A stretch of 38,396 bases of DNA from an uncultured Prevotellaceae bacterium (GCA_900315455.1 OMZE01000044.1:1-38396), one strand, 5' to 3'. Shown: positions 1 to 8,760, counted from the stretch's first letter. Translations and numbers: made by a program. The notes: a model not told the origin generated them from the sequence alone.

Positions 1-1701
1 ATAGGCCACAATCATAGCCTTGCCTGTCAACTCCTGTTGGCGGTTCTTCTCATAGTGCTCTATGATGTCACGACAAAGGCTGTCGATGGTATCAGGATGA
101 CAGAGTATCTGCTTGATGCCGCTGTTATCTTGTTGTGCCTTGTTGATTTGTTCTTCGGTAGCACCTTCTTCAGCCAACCGGTCAAACTCATCATCCAGTT
201 TCTTCAACACATCCTCGTCCAGCTTCAGATTGACCACACGACTCTCGTAATAGACAGGACGTGTGGCACCATCTTCCACAGCTTGTGTCATATCATATAC
301 ATCGATGTAGTCGCCGAACACCTCTTTGGTGTCGCGGTCAGCCTCACTGATGGGCGTTCCCGTGAATCCGATGAATGACGCATTGGGCAGGGCTTCGCGC
401 ATCAGTAGTGCATAGCCTTTCTTCATGCGCTCTGCTTTCACGTCCCAATGCTCGTTACCATATTGAGAGCGATGGGCTTCGTCGGTGATGACGATAATGT
501 TCTCTCGCTCTGACAACAAGCCAGTTCCTTCCTCAAACTTCTGTATGGTGGTAAAGATGATGCCTCCCGTCTGCAGGTCTTTCAGTTTGCGCACCAGGTC
601 TTCACGTCCGGCGGTCTTCGTCAGTTTTCCTTTCTCGTTCAGGTCGAAGCCTACGCGCTGTGGTTCCTGACGCAGGAACTTCTGGCAACCGGCAAACTGC
701 TCATACAGTTGCTGATCCAGGTCATTGCGGTCGGTCACCACCACGATGGTACATTGCGGGAACTGCTGAATCAGCCGATGCACATAGAACACCATCGACA
801 GCGACTTGCCGCTGCCCTGTGTGTGCCAGAACACGCCAATCTTACCACTGCCGCCAATTGCCTTGTGCGTTTTGGCAACAGCCTTGTTCACGGCAAAGTA
901 TTGGTGATAGGCAGCCATAATCTTTGCCGTGCGCCCATCCTTATGGTCGAAACAGATGAAGTTCTGCTGGATATCGATTAGTCGCTCCCTGCGGAAGATG
1001 CCTTCGAAGAAAGTTTCATAGTCAATGACTTCTGCCGACTCAGAAACACCATCACGGCTCTTCCATTCCATATAGCGGTTCTGCTTGGCGGTGAGTGTTC
1101 CTGCTTTTGTTGTCAACATGTCACTGGTCACGGAAAAAGCGTTATAGACAAACAGTGTAGGGCATTTCTGCTGATATTGTTTGATTTGAAGATAAGCATC
1201 GTCTTCCTCTACGTTGTCATTGGCTGGAGATTTCAACTCAATCACAACTAACGGTAAGCCATTCACAAAAACAACAATGTCGCAGCGGATCTTCTCATGT
1301 TCTACTACGCGCCACTGGTTGCAGACCTTAAACAGGTTCTGAGTGGGATGCTCAAAGTCTATTAGTCGCACAAGAGCCGTCTGGTTACGTCCGTCGGCCA
1401 CATACTTCACCTCCACACCGTTTTGCAGGTAGTCCATCATCTGCTCATTGCGCTGCTCCAGCGTTCCCTCATTCACGTGGGTCACGATGCGGTAAGCCTC
1501 TGTCAGCACTGTTTGTCCGTATTTGCAATGCGGACCGCTCATCTTCGGGTTCAGCTTGCGCAATGATTGTTGAAGGTCAGACACATACCACGGTTCGCGG
1601 AAGTCTCGCTCCACGTCGTAGCCGCATTCGTACTGGTAGCCCATTCGCTTGAATAGGTCTATCAGCGTCTGCTCATAGCTGTTTTCGTTGTATGCTACCA
1701 T
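1..1701 (-). CDS. hsdR: Type I restriction enzyme subunit R, N-terminal 567 residues (runs off window)
   Basis: This is the motor and nuclease subunit of a type I restriction complex. It cleaves unmethylated DNA after ATP-driven translocation and needs HsdM and HsdS to act. Translating the minus strand from the ATG at 1701 gives one open frame to base 1. A PD-(D/E)xK nuclease signature is visible as D141 followed by IELK (E155, K157). Helicase motifs follow: Walker A GSGKS at 296-300, VVVTDRNDLDQQL, DEAHRSQYG at 407-415 and a FTGTP motif. Family members are usually near 1000 residues, so about half is outside the window. It lies 12 bp after the fic stop codon and is the last visible gene of the minus-strand operon. 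The reading frame seen is intact, unlike that of hsdM. Confidence 0.95.
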   Translation of the reverse strand, partial: MVAYNENSYEQTLIDLFKRMGYQYECGYDVERDFREPWYVSDLQQSLRKLNPKMSGPHCKYGQTVLTEAYRIVTHVNEGTLEQRNEQMMDYLQNGVEVKYVADGRNQTALVRLIDFEHPTQNLFKVCNQWRVVEHEKIRCDIVVFVNGLPLVVIELKSPANDNVEEDDAYLQIKQYQQKCPTLFVYNAFSVTSDMLTTKAGTLTAKQNRYMEWKSRDGVSESAEVIDYETFFEGIFRRERLIDIQQNFICFDHKDGRTAKIMAAYHQYFAVNKAVAKTHKAIGGSGKIGVFWHTQGSGKSLSMVFYVHRLIQQFPQCTIVVVTDRNDLDQQLYEQFAGCQKFLRQEPQRVGFDLNEKGKLTKTAGREDLVRKLKDLQTGGIIFTTIQKFEEGTGLLSERENIIVITDEAHRSQYGNEHWDVKAERMKKGYALLMREALPNASFIGFTGTPISEADRDTKEVFGDYIDVYDMTQAVEDGATRPVYYESRVVNLKLDEDVLKKLDDEFDRLAEEGATEEQINKAQQDNSGIKQILCHPDTIDSLCRDIIEHYEKNRQQELTGKAMIVAY

Positions 1702-1713
1702 AATCGTACCAAT

Positions 1714-2511
1714 TTAATCTTCTTGCTCGTAATAATAAGAATAGTCGATGCCTTTCATAAAAGTCTCGCGGTCGATGGCATTGAGATAGTCGCGTTTGCC
1801 TATCTTACTCCAATCGATACAGAGTCCAAGTCTTTTCTTCAGCATCAGGTCAAGCCAGATGCGTGTCGAACGACCATTGCCTTCCATAAATGGATGGGCC
1901 ATGTTCATTTCTATATACTTGTCAACAATCTCATCGAATGTGCCTTCTGGCATTTCCTCTACAGTTTGCAGATATTGGTGCAGGTGCTCGGCCAGGCAGA
2001 AAAGAGTGTTCCCTTTCGAAATCGTCTTGGTGCGTATCTTACCTGCAAAGTCATATAGCCCGCCAAACAAGAAGGCATGTATTTGTTGTAGGCTCTTCAC
2101 CGTCCCTGGTTTCATGTCGTCGAGCAGTCCGCTCTCTAAGAGTGTATAGGCCTTTTTCTTGCTCTGCCCGTCTATAGTGTTGTCGCTATATACGAACCAG
2201 TCGAGGAAATCTGCCGTTTTCTTGCTTGGAATCACCCTTACCAACTGGATGATATCGTCCTGAGCAAAACAATCAGTAGCATATTGCTTACCATCGGCAG
2301 CTGTCATCTTCAGTTGACTACAACGTGTAGTCAACTCGTTACCCGCTTTCTTCAGTCTGGTTTTCAATACGCTCCAATACTTTCTTGGACTCGGACTATC
2401 CGTAATAGCGCCAACAATATCCACAATAGAGAACCACCATAGGGATTTCTCTTCGTCCCATACGGCCCGCACTTCGCGGTCATTGAAAAACCTTATCGAC
2501 TTCTTGCTCAT
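1714..2511 (-). CDS. BRO-N / Fic domain fusion protein in the restriction operon
   Basis: A 265-residue protein with two parts. Residues 1-110 (FFNDREVRAVWDEE, WWFSIVDIVGAI) resemble the BRO-N/KilA-type N-terminal domain of phage antirepressors, a presumed DNA-binding module. Residues 120-250 are a Fic fold: the lead-in IHAFLFGGLYDFAGKIRT and the complete catalytic motif HPFMEGNGR at 206-214 followed by STR, with the active His206. Fic enzymes usually transfer AMP from ATP to a protein hydroxyl. No clear inhibitory (S/T)xxxE(G/N) motif was found inside the protein. It sits 31 bp after hsdS and 12 bp before hsdR, so it is co-transcribed with them. Role unknown: inference favours a toxin-like or regulatory partner of the restriction system. 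The target cannot be read from sequence. Confidence 0.85.
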   Translation of the reverse strand: MSKKSIRFFNDREVRAVWDEEKSLWWFSIVDIVGAITDSPSPRKYWSVLKTRLKKAGNELTTRCSQLKMTAADGKQYATDCFAQDDIIQLVRVIPSKKTADFLDWFVYSDNTIDGQSKKKAYTLLESGLLDDMKPGTVKSLQQIHAFLFGGLYDFAGKIRTKTISKGNTLFCLAEHLHQYLQTVEEMPEGTFDEIVDKYIEMNMAHPFMEGNGRSTRIWLDLMLKKRLGLCIDWSKIGKRDYLNAIDRETFMKGIDYSYYYEQED

Positions 2512-2542
2512 GACTGATTCTTTTTGTTACACCTTTTTTACA

Positions 2543-3751
2543 TTATAACGTCACATCCCCTCTTAATTCGCCCGACATCAAGTGTGGAAGGAGGGTGTCA
2601 CGGAGAGAGGCAAGACGACGAGACTCTTTCATGTTTGAGATAATTTGATTATGCAAAGGTCTCATTATCGAATCGATAGTAGCCATATTGATTTCATCTG
2701 GCACGATAACCTTGGCTTTGTCAAGCTCCCCTCTCTTAATATGTCCCATGGTGACAGCTTTATCCTTTGCGATATGAATAAAGTTATCAAGATGGTGCTT
2801 TGTCCATAGATATACAAACCATTCTGGATAATCTTTTGGTTCTACAACGAATAGATGCTGATTTAGGCCGCATTTACCACCACACCATACTTTAACCATA
2901 AGTGTTCCAGACCATGAGAAGATAATGTCTCCATCATCAATAATGTATTTGCTACCAATCAATGAAGGTGAGCATAATTCCGAACTATCGTCAGTAAAGC
3001 CTTGCCCAAGTTCTTTTATTTTTAGGACTGGTAGACCAGACTCACCGTCCGTAGGACGATATTTCTGCATTGCCAAACCATTGATGTAATCTGCAATGCC
3101 TGACAAAGATACGACCTTCCAGTCTTTGGGAATAGAACCTAATTCTGATTCTTCAAATTCTCCACCTGCAAATGGCTCAAAATCTATAAACCTAGCCTTG
3201 TAGAGCGCCTGTGCCATTTGTTCTAAATTATCGTTTATCCGCCTATTTATCTCAATTTTATCATCAAGTGAAGAGAGAACTTTGGCGATTCGCTGTTGAT
3301 TCTCCAAATAGGGAACTTCTATTTCGAAATTTGCAAAGGTTGACTTGTTTATAATAGGTACTGCAGTTGATGTTTTGCTTAAAAAGTTCAACTGCTTACC
3401 TACAATAGTCATCAGATAATAGATATAATCTGTATCGTTCTCTTCTGTAGGAATTATCGAATTAAACTGTTGATTGGTGACAGTTGGCTCATTTGTTATA
3501 ACCACCTTTCCCAAGTCGGAGCCGATACAACTAACACACACAGACTTTGGGGGAAGTAGGCAATTTTTCACTTTGCTTAATCCCTCTTCGGTAATTGTCT
3601 TCATGGTTTTGGGGGCATACTTACCAGACAAGTCATCAGATGGTGTCAAGAATGGGATGTTACCACCATAGTTTTGAGCAATAGATGTCCTTGGTGTTTT
3701 ACCAGTAACAATCCTGCCTAAGTCCGATATGCGTTTCTTGTATAGTTCCAT
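2543..3751 (-). CDS. hsdS: Type I restriction specificity subunit S (distal copy)
   Basis: HsdS binds DNA and sets the bipartite recognition sequence. This copy is 402 residues from MELYKKRISDLG: target-recognition domain 1 at about 1-150, a conserved central helix at 155-190 (SLDDKIEINRRINDNLEQMAQAL), domain 2 at about 205-375 and a conserved end (RRLASLRDTLLPHLMSGEL). The frame stays open to an ATG at 3778. I chose 3751 because the sequence around that ATG (3746-3771) is the same as that around the start of the neighbouring hsdS copy, and because 3778 would overlap the upstream gene. The two TRDs differ from those of the other copy while the central and terminal helices match, as expected for interchangeable specificity genes. 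Confidence 0.92.
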   Translation of the reverse strand: MELYKKRISDLGRIVTGKTPRTSIAQNYGGNIPFLTPSDDLSGKYAPKTMKTITEEGLSKVKNCLLPPKSVCVSCIGSDLGKVVITNEPTVTNQQFNSIIPTEENDTDYIYYLMTIVGKQLNFLSKTSTAVPIINKSTFANFEIEVPYLENQQRIAKVLSSLDDKIEINRRINDNLEQMAQALYKARFIDFEPFAGGEFEESELGSIPKDWKVVSLSGIADYINGLAMQKYRPTDGESGLPVLKIKELGQGFTDDSSELCSPSLIGSKYIIDDGDIIFSWSGTLMVKVWCGGKCGLNQHLFVVEPKDYPEWFVYLWTKHHLDNFIHIAKDKAVTMGHIKRGELDKAKVIVPDEINMATIDSIMRPLHNQIISNMKESRRLASLRDTLLPHLMSGELRGDVTL

Positions 3752-3771
3752 AAATGAGAATTTACAAGTTC
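3746..3771. repeat. hsdS start-codon repeat, copy 1
   Basis: A 26-bp sequence that matches 4962-4987 at 25 positions in the same orientation; the first 21 bp are identical. It covers the distal hsdS start codon (ATG at 3751) and the proximal hsdS stop codon. Flanking bases diverge at once. Inference: a recombination half-site used by the adjacent tyrosine recombinase, or a conserved translation-start segment kept from gene duplication. Confidence 0.75.
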
Positions 3772-4967
3772 GTAACATTTAAATTCAGTTCGCCAGACAT
3801 CAAGCGTGGAAGAAGCGTGTCCCGAAGAGAGACGAGCCTTTCGCTTTCTTCATAAGTATGCTTTTGCATATCTATAAAATGCTCATAAATAACATTGAAA
3901 TTCTCCACAACATGAAGAGGTGGTATAATACATTGTATAAAGGTAAAGTCCTTGTAATTCAAGGATTGTCTTACACCGCCTATCGCGCGAAGATTCACTT
4001 CGGTCTTGAACTTTTCTGTCTTTCTGTACAAGTCAAACAAATAGGCATACCCATCCTTGCATGAAAACACCACGTAAACAGGGCTTACACAGCCATCAAA
4101 GTTATAGTTATTTCTACCTAAAGATCCAATATTGACACGGGCTGGATTATAAGCAAAATCACCTATCTCAACGACTTTGTATTTGGTTATACTCTCACTA
4201 AAGACTTGCTTTGTGAAATACTCTTCTGAAAGCATCAGCTGGCCAGTTGTAACAGGGGACAACACTTTCATATCGACTCTATCACAAACTTTTTCTGCCT
4301 TTTGCGCTGTTATATCTTCAAGTGAACCAGCTTTCCATCCTTTGGGAATCATGCCTTGCTCAGAATTCACAAACTCACCATTTTTGAACGGCTCGAAGTC
4401 AACAAACCACGATTTGAACATAGCTTGTGCCTGCTGCTCTAAATTATCGTTTTCAAGTGAAGTCAGAAGCCATATTAGCATGACTTCGAAGAAGGCATAG
4501 TAGAAATTATCGTTTATCCGCTTGTTTATTTCTATTTTATCATCAAGAGATTTGAGGAAAGCAACTACTTTGTTTTGATATACTAAAGATGGTATTTCGA
4601 TTGATAAATTCTTTAGTGCATCTATGGTTATTTGTGATTGAGCAGAACCACTATCCAAATATCTAAGGTTCTTGATAAGATATTTATAATGAAGATAGTA
4701 TGGGTTACAAATTTGAGTATCAACAACCACTGAAATTGACAGGTTTGTCAAGAAACAGTCTTCCTTGGCGACCTTAACGTCTCCAGTTCCACCTACTCCA
4801 CGAGCCACAACCACCAATGTTCCTTTCGAACAATTGAAGGTATCTGCCATTCCAACGTAACGGTAGCCAGACCATATTGGGTACTTATATCCTTCTGATG
4901 AAGGAGGTAACTTGCCATATTTCATCGTAGAGATATCCCCTAACTTATATTTTTTCCACTCTTCCAT
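3762..4967 (-). CDS. hsdS: Type I restriction specificity subunit S (proximal copy, with spacer insertion)
   Basis: A second 401-residue HsdS in the same orientation, starting MEEWKKYKLGDI. TRD1 covers about 1-145 and TRD2 about 215-375. The conserved central helix (SLDDKIEINKRINDN ... NDNLEQQAQAMFKSWFVDFEPF) is interrupted by 21 extra residues compared with the distal copy. At DNA level this is a 63-bp in-frame insertion bounded by a 12-bp direct repeat (4441-4452 and 4504-4515). Spacer length between the TRDs affects the gap in the recognised sequence in type I systems, so the insertion could alter specificity or disturb folding. The stop codon TAA (3762-3764) lies inside the repeat that also carries the start of the distal copy. 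The locus is noticeably more AT-rich than the genes after 10 kb. Confidence 0.92.
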   Translation of the reverse strand: MEEWKKYKLGDISTMKYGKLPPSSEGYKYPIWSGYRYVGMADTFNCSKGTLVVVARGVGGTGDVKVAKEDCFLTNLSISVVVDTQICNPYYLHYKYLIKNLRYLDSGSAQSQITIDALKNLSIEIPSLVYQNKVVAFLKSLDDKIEINKRINDNFYYAFFEVMLIWLLTSLENDNLEQQAQAMFKSWFVDFEPFKNGEFVNSEQGMIPKGWKAGSLEDITAQKAEKVCDRVDMKVLSPVTTGQLMLSEEYFTKQVFSESITKYKVVEIGDFAYNPARVNIGSLGRNNYNFDGCVSPVYVVFSCKDGYAYLFDLYRKTEKFKTEVNLRAIGGVRQSLNYKDFTFIQCIIPPLHVVENFNVIYEHFIDMQKHTYEESERLVSLRDTLLPRLMSGELNLNVTNL

Positions 4968-4987
4968 AAATGAGAATTTACATGTTC
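4962..4987. repeat. hsdS start-codon repeat, copy 2
   Basis: The second copy of the 26-bp repeat, covering the proximal hsdS start codon (ATG at 4967) and the bases just upstream. One mismatch to copy 1, at 4983 versus 3767. No inverted copy was found within the window, so simple inversion between these two is not possible; recombination between direct copies would delete one hsdS. Confidence 0.75.
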
Positions 4988-5031
4988 ATTGTTCTGCTCT
5001 TAGTCCCCTTTCATAGCCTTTTAGTGTTGGC

Positions 5032-6024
5032 TCAGCTGATGAAGCGTCGATGAGAAAGTTTTACGTTGTTCTGACTCACCATAGCGTAATGCATGGTGGT
5101 ATCTATCTTTACATGCCCCAAGAGCTTTTGCACTTGCTCCACGGGCATTCCCTTGTCGATGGCCATTGTAGCCAATGTACGCCGAAACTTATGGGGATGC
5201 ACTCGTGGCACATTGGCTTCTCTGCCAATCTTGCGTAACCGTACCTCTACACCCGATATTTGCAACCGTTTCTGCGGATTGTTGAGCGACACAAACAGTG
5301 CTTTGTTCTGGTCGCTTCGCTCATTCAGGTATTGCTGTAAATGAATTTTGGCACGCGCATTGAAATAAACAATGCGCTGTTTGTTGCCTTTTCCAAATAC
5401 CACGCATTCACGCTCCGTGAAGTTGATATCCTCACGGTTGAGTTTTACCAATTCGCCTACACGCATACCAGTAGATGCCAGAAGGTCAATCATAGCCAAG
5501 TCGCGTGAACGGGTGCAAGTGTCACGAATGCTCTCCAAAGACTCGTCGGAAAGCACCTCACGAACTTGTGTGCCTGTCTTCACCTTGTGGATGCGCCGTA
5601 CAGGGTTCTTCAAGATATAGTCCTCCTCTTCGAGCCAAGAGAAGAACGATGAGAAGATACGACGAACGTTGTCAACCGTTACCTTTGTGGCGTTGTGCTT
5701 CTGTTGGAATACAGCCAGAAATGCCCTGATGTCCTCGGTGGTAAAGTCGGTAAACCGCTTAGGAATGTTATCAGCAAGCAGTTTGATGGTGTTGCCATAA
5801 TAGCGAATGGTGGGCTGGCTGCATCCCTCTACTTGCTTGGCAGAGAGGAAAGCCTTCAACAGCGTTTCGTTGGACGTAGCCAACGATGGTGCCTGTTCCT
5901 CGCCCTTACTGATGGTGTACTTGCTGATGGTCTTCAGTAGTACGCCATTCAGTCTCGCTATTTGTTCAACACTCAGTATTTCAGCCATTGCATTGCTGAT
6001 TTCTAAAATTAGTTTTTCTTTCAT
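5032..6024 (-). CDS. Tyrosine recombinase (XerC/XerD-like) inside the hsd operon
   Basis: A 330-residue site-specific recombinase. Residues about 52-145 form the SAM-like core-binding domain and 155-320 the catalytic domain. All catalytic residues are present: Arg188 in TGMRVGEL, Lys in GKGNKQR (212-216), the HxxR pair His278/Arg281 in HPHKFRRTLAT, His304 in LLGHVKI and Tyr313 in MHYAMV. A separate N-terminal extension of about 50 residues precedes the core-binding domain. The gene sits between hsdM and hsdS on the same strand, with 64 bp to the hsdS start and 54 bp to the hsdM stop. Recombinases in this position commonly shuffle hsdS target-recognition segments (phase variation). Here both visible hsdS copies are in the same direction, so partners for inversion would have to lie elsewhere. 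Confidence 0.92.
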   Translation of the reverse strand: MKEKLILEISNAMAEILSVEQIARLNGVLLKTISKYTISKGEEQAPSLATSNETLLKAFLSAKQVEGCSQPTIRYYGNTIKLLADNIPKRFTDFTTEDIRAFLAVFQQKHNATKVTVDNVRRIFSSFFSWLEEEDYILKNPVRRIHKVKTGTQVREVLSDESLESIRDTCTRSRDLAMIDLLASTGMRVGELVKLNREDINFTERECVVFGKGNKQRIVYFNARAKIHLQQYLNERSDQNKALFVSLNNPQKRLQISGVEVRLRKIGREANVPRVHPHKFRRTLATMAIDKGMPVEQVQKLLGHVKIDTTMHYAMVSQNNVKLSHRRFIS

Positions 6025-6078
6025 TGTTCTCCGATATTATGTTGTTATACAATAATAGCGAAGAATATGTTCTGTGCC

Positions 6079-7487
6079 CTATATCTTAAAACCGATGCTG
6101 CCTAACTGACGGCGTATCTCATCCTCTAACTGGTGACTCTTTTCAAAGAGTCCACTCAATTCTGAGGTCAACCGTTGCATCTTTTCTTCAAACGGTTCGC
6201 CGTCGTCTTGCTGTTCGGCTATACCTACATATCGGCCCGGTGTGAGAATAAAGTCCTGCGTCTTGATGTCCTCGATGGAGCGCACGGCACAGAAGCCTTT
6301 CTCGTCTTCGAGCGTACCATTGCGGAAATGTTCGAAAGTCTCTGCAATATGGGCGATGTCCTCCTTCTGCAACTCACGTACGGCACGAGTCACCATTGTT
6401 CCCATCTGTCGGGCATCAATGAAAAGCGTCTTTCCCGGCTGCTGCTTGTTGCGTGTGAGGAACCACAGCGATACGGGTATGCCAGTAGAGTAGAATAACT
6501 GTGACGGCAGGGCAATGATACCCTCTACCAAGTCAGCCTCGATGATGCGTTGTCGGATGTCGCCCTCGCCACCTGTCTGTGATGACAAGGCGCCGTTTGC
6601 CAGTACCAGACCGATACGACCCGTAGGCGAGAGGTGGTGAATCATGTGTTGCATCCAAGCGAAGTTGGCGTTGCCGGCAGGCGGCAGTCCGAACTTCCAG
6701 CGTGGGTCTTTCTCCAGTTTGTCGGCTCCCCAATCGCTGAGATTGAACGGTGGGTTAGCCATGATGAAGTCGGCCTGCTGGGGTTGGCTTCCTGACCATA
6801 TACGCTGATACCCGAAAGTTCCTTCTGGTGGTTCTTGATGAACTTGGCACTCTGCACAAACATACCGCCCGAACCACAGCAGGGGTCGTAGACACGGCCT
6901 TGGAAGGGCTGCAGGATCTCAACGATGGTACGAACGATGCAACTTGGCGTATAGAATTCGCCGGCATTCTTACCTTCCATCGAAGCGAACTTCTGCAGAC
7001 AATACTCATAGACGCGCCCCAACAGGTCTTTCTCGTCGCCAGAGGCATACATCTCAATATTGGAGAAGAGGTCAACCACATCACCCAAACGACGCTTATC
7101 TAGTTCTGGACGGGCGTAATTGCCGGGCAGCACACCCTTCAGTTTTGGGTTCTCACGCTCAATTGCTTGTAATGCATCGTCAATGACACGACCTACTTCA
7201 GGTGTATGGGCTGCCAAAGAAATGACGCTCCAACGTGCTTCCTGTGGCACGAAGAAAACACCATCGGCCTCGTACTCATCTTTATCCTCCACATCAGCAT
7301 ACTCATCCTCTTTTAGTTCTTTGAACTTCACCTCAAATTTGTCACTGATATACTTCAGGAATATCAAGCCAAGCACTACTCCTTCATACTCCGAGGCATT
7401 CAAGTTGCCACGTAGTTTGTCGGCTGCTCGCCATATCACCTCTTCAAAACCAATCGAGGTTGTATTTTCATTTTTTTTCTTTGCCAT
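6079..7487 (-). pseudogene. hsdM: Type I DNA methyltransferase HsdM, broken by internal deletion and frame change
   Basis: HsdM methylates adenine as part of the M2S complex and is also needed for restriction. The N-terminal part starts at the ATG at 7487 and carries the HsdM N-terminal helical domain, then EFYTP at 177-181 and SAM motif I DPCCGSGGMF at 201-210. At about residue 236 (YGQEANP, near base 6779) the frame is lost. The rest continues in another frame (open down to the stop at 6079) as ADFIMANPPFNLSDWG, the catalytic NPPF motif, to a normal C-terminus. Intact relatives carry roughly 40 residues between these blocks, so about 110-130 bp plus the frame are missing. As written the gene gives two fragments with motif I and NPPF on separate chains. 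It could be a real deletion or an assembly error. First gene of the operon. Confidence 0.88.
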
Positions 7488-7835
7488 TATTAAAATGCAA
7501 GTTCCCCCAAGCAGTGTCTCGACAGGCGACCAAACCTTTATGCATACACTGCGAGAGAGTTTTATTAAATTATTTTAGCCTGTTGGCTGCTGGGGTCTTT
7601 GCCGATGAATGTATGCGCTGATGTTTTTCGTGCGTACATAGCATTGGCCACAAAGTTACTTAAAATTTTTCAAATAGAGGGACACTTACCTGTAAGAAAG
7701 GTGAAGAAGACGATTTTTGCCTCATTTCTGCATCAATTTGTCACATACACCTTAGAAAATCGTTTGGGAACATGGCTTATAGCCTTTATGTCAAATGTCT
7801 GTGTTTCGGTTATTTATGTTCAAAAATCGAATTCA
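7488..7835. other. Intergenic region upstream of hsdM
   Basis: About 350 bp of AT-rich sequence with no convincing gene. The only regulatory hint on the hsdM strand is a TAACTTTG -7-like box (complement of 7651-7658); no TTTG lies at the usual 19-20 bp distance, and the leader would be about 160 nt, so this is weak. Confidence 0.35.
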
Positions 7836-7909
7836 TCGCCATACAAAAAAATCATCCGATGGAGCATAAGCCCCATCGGATGATGATAGAATAAAGAAAG
7901 GGGTTGTTA
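7836..7909 (-). terminator. Terminator module, copy 1 of a 74-bp direct repeat
   Basis: Read on the minus strand it contains a perfect 12-bp stem (arms 7851-7862 and 7873-7884) followed by seven T residues: a strong intrinsic terminator. The whole 74 bp recurs at 9254-9328 with one substitution and one extra A. In the other copy the module begins exactly at a stop codon. Here the same TAA is present but no gene precedes it directly, which suggests a lost or decayed gene. Confidence 0.85.
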
Positions 7910-7981
7910 CAACTTTAGCAAATCTTTCTTCTACAGGTACTAAAACCTATTTGTAAACCGATAGCAGCAACTCCATAAAAG

Positions 7982-8020
7982 TTTCCCATGCCCTCGGTAA
8001 AAGACCGCGAGCACGGGAAA
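7982..8020 (-). terminator. Hairpin downstream of the lipoprotein gene at 8048-8698
   Basis: Two 17-bp arms (TTTCCCATGCCCTCGGT and its near complement) with three mismatches around a short loop, about 28 bp after the lipoprotein stop codon on the minus strand, followed by a short CTTTT. Probably the first terminator of that gene, with the module at 7836-7909 as a second. Confidence 0.6.
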
Positions 8021-8047
8021 AGGGGTATTAGAATTCAATAGTTGTTT

Positions 8048-8698
8048 TTATTCGTATTTCGTCTTGAATACACGCTGCAGTTGCACTGGTTCGCTTGAAT
8101 TGTTGGTGTTGTTAGAAGTGGTTTCTTCGTCCAGGTCCATGTAAGACCTGTTTGCGTAGGATGCACTTTCATCTATGCCGAGGTTGTTGGGGTTGGCGTT
8201 GAAATAGAACCTGTCGCTTCCCCAATAAAAACCGCTCCAGTTGGGCGAGGAAGTATGCACCAGACTGAATCTTTGCCTTGTTCCGTTATACATCTCAATG
8301 TATCCAGAGAAGTGATTGTCGGTGAGACAGTATTCGTAAATTGTCACATATGAATTGTCCTCTATGAAATGGATTTTGATGTTTCCATTTACGACTTCCC
8401 ACTTGATGTGGTTTGCGATGTAGTTGCGTTCCCATCCATAACTTCTGTAGTCGTTGTAGTAATCAATCCAGTAACCGTCACCGGATGCGAATTTGGAAGG
8501 ATTGCGTAGGAAGCATACTTCTGAATAAGAAGCGTCATAGTATTCTCCCCGACCGTTGATTTGGTAAGATACATACATGTTACCTTTCCAGTTGCCGTCA
8601 AGTGTCATCGCGATTAATTCGTCTTTTTCACAACTTGTCATTGTGACCGACAAAAGGGCTGCGACTGCCAACATCATTGTGTGAAGATAATTTTTCAT
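8048..8698 (-). CDS. Hypothetical lipoprotein
   Basis: A 216-residue protein with a signal peptide and lipobox (VTMTSC, Cys23), so it is exported and lipid-anchored. The mature part starts EKDELIAMTLDGNWKGNMYVSYQ and is rich in Tyr, Ser and Asn, with alternating aromatic residues that suggest a beta-rich fold (lipocalin-like WKG opening, not proven). The C-terminal 40 residues (DLDEETTSNNTNNSSEP) look disordered. I do not recognise the family. The gene stands alone: a TAACTTTG -7 box (complement of 8761-8768) lies about 62 bp upstream and a hairpin and a strong terminator follow. Its layout copies that of the PepSY-like gene at 9326-9769. Confidence 0.8.
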   Translation of the reverse strand: MKNYLHTMMLAVAALLSVTMTSCEKDELIAMTLDGNWKGNMYVSYQINGRGEYYDASYSEVCFLRNPSKFASGDGYWIDYYNDYRSYGWERNYIANHIKWEVVNGNIKIHFIEDNSYVTIYEYCLTDNHFSGYIEMYNGTRQRFSLVHTSSPNWSGFYWGSDRFYFNANPNNLGIDESASYANRSYMDLDEETTSNNTNNSSEPVQLQRVFKTKYE

Positions 8699-8760
8699 TT
8701 TCGTATTTTTTTTATGTTTGTTATTTCAATCCGTTGAAGTTTTTTTCCTTTTCTGCATTG

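Noticed and set aside
5032-6024. Recombinase considered as the integrase of an integrative element
   Set aside because: No attachment-site duplication, tRNA gene or transfer genes are visible, and the position between hsdM and hsdS fits a specificity-shuffling role better.
7599-7883. 94-codon plus-strand frame upstream of hsdM
   Set aside because: It overlaps the terminator repeat and has no start signal, domain or composition suggesting selection.
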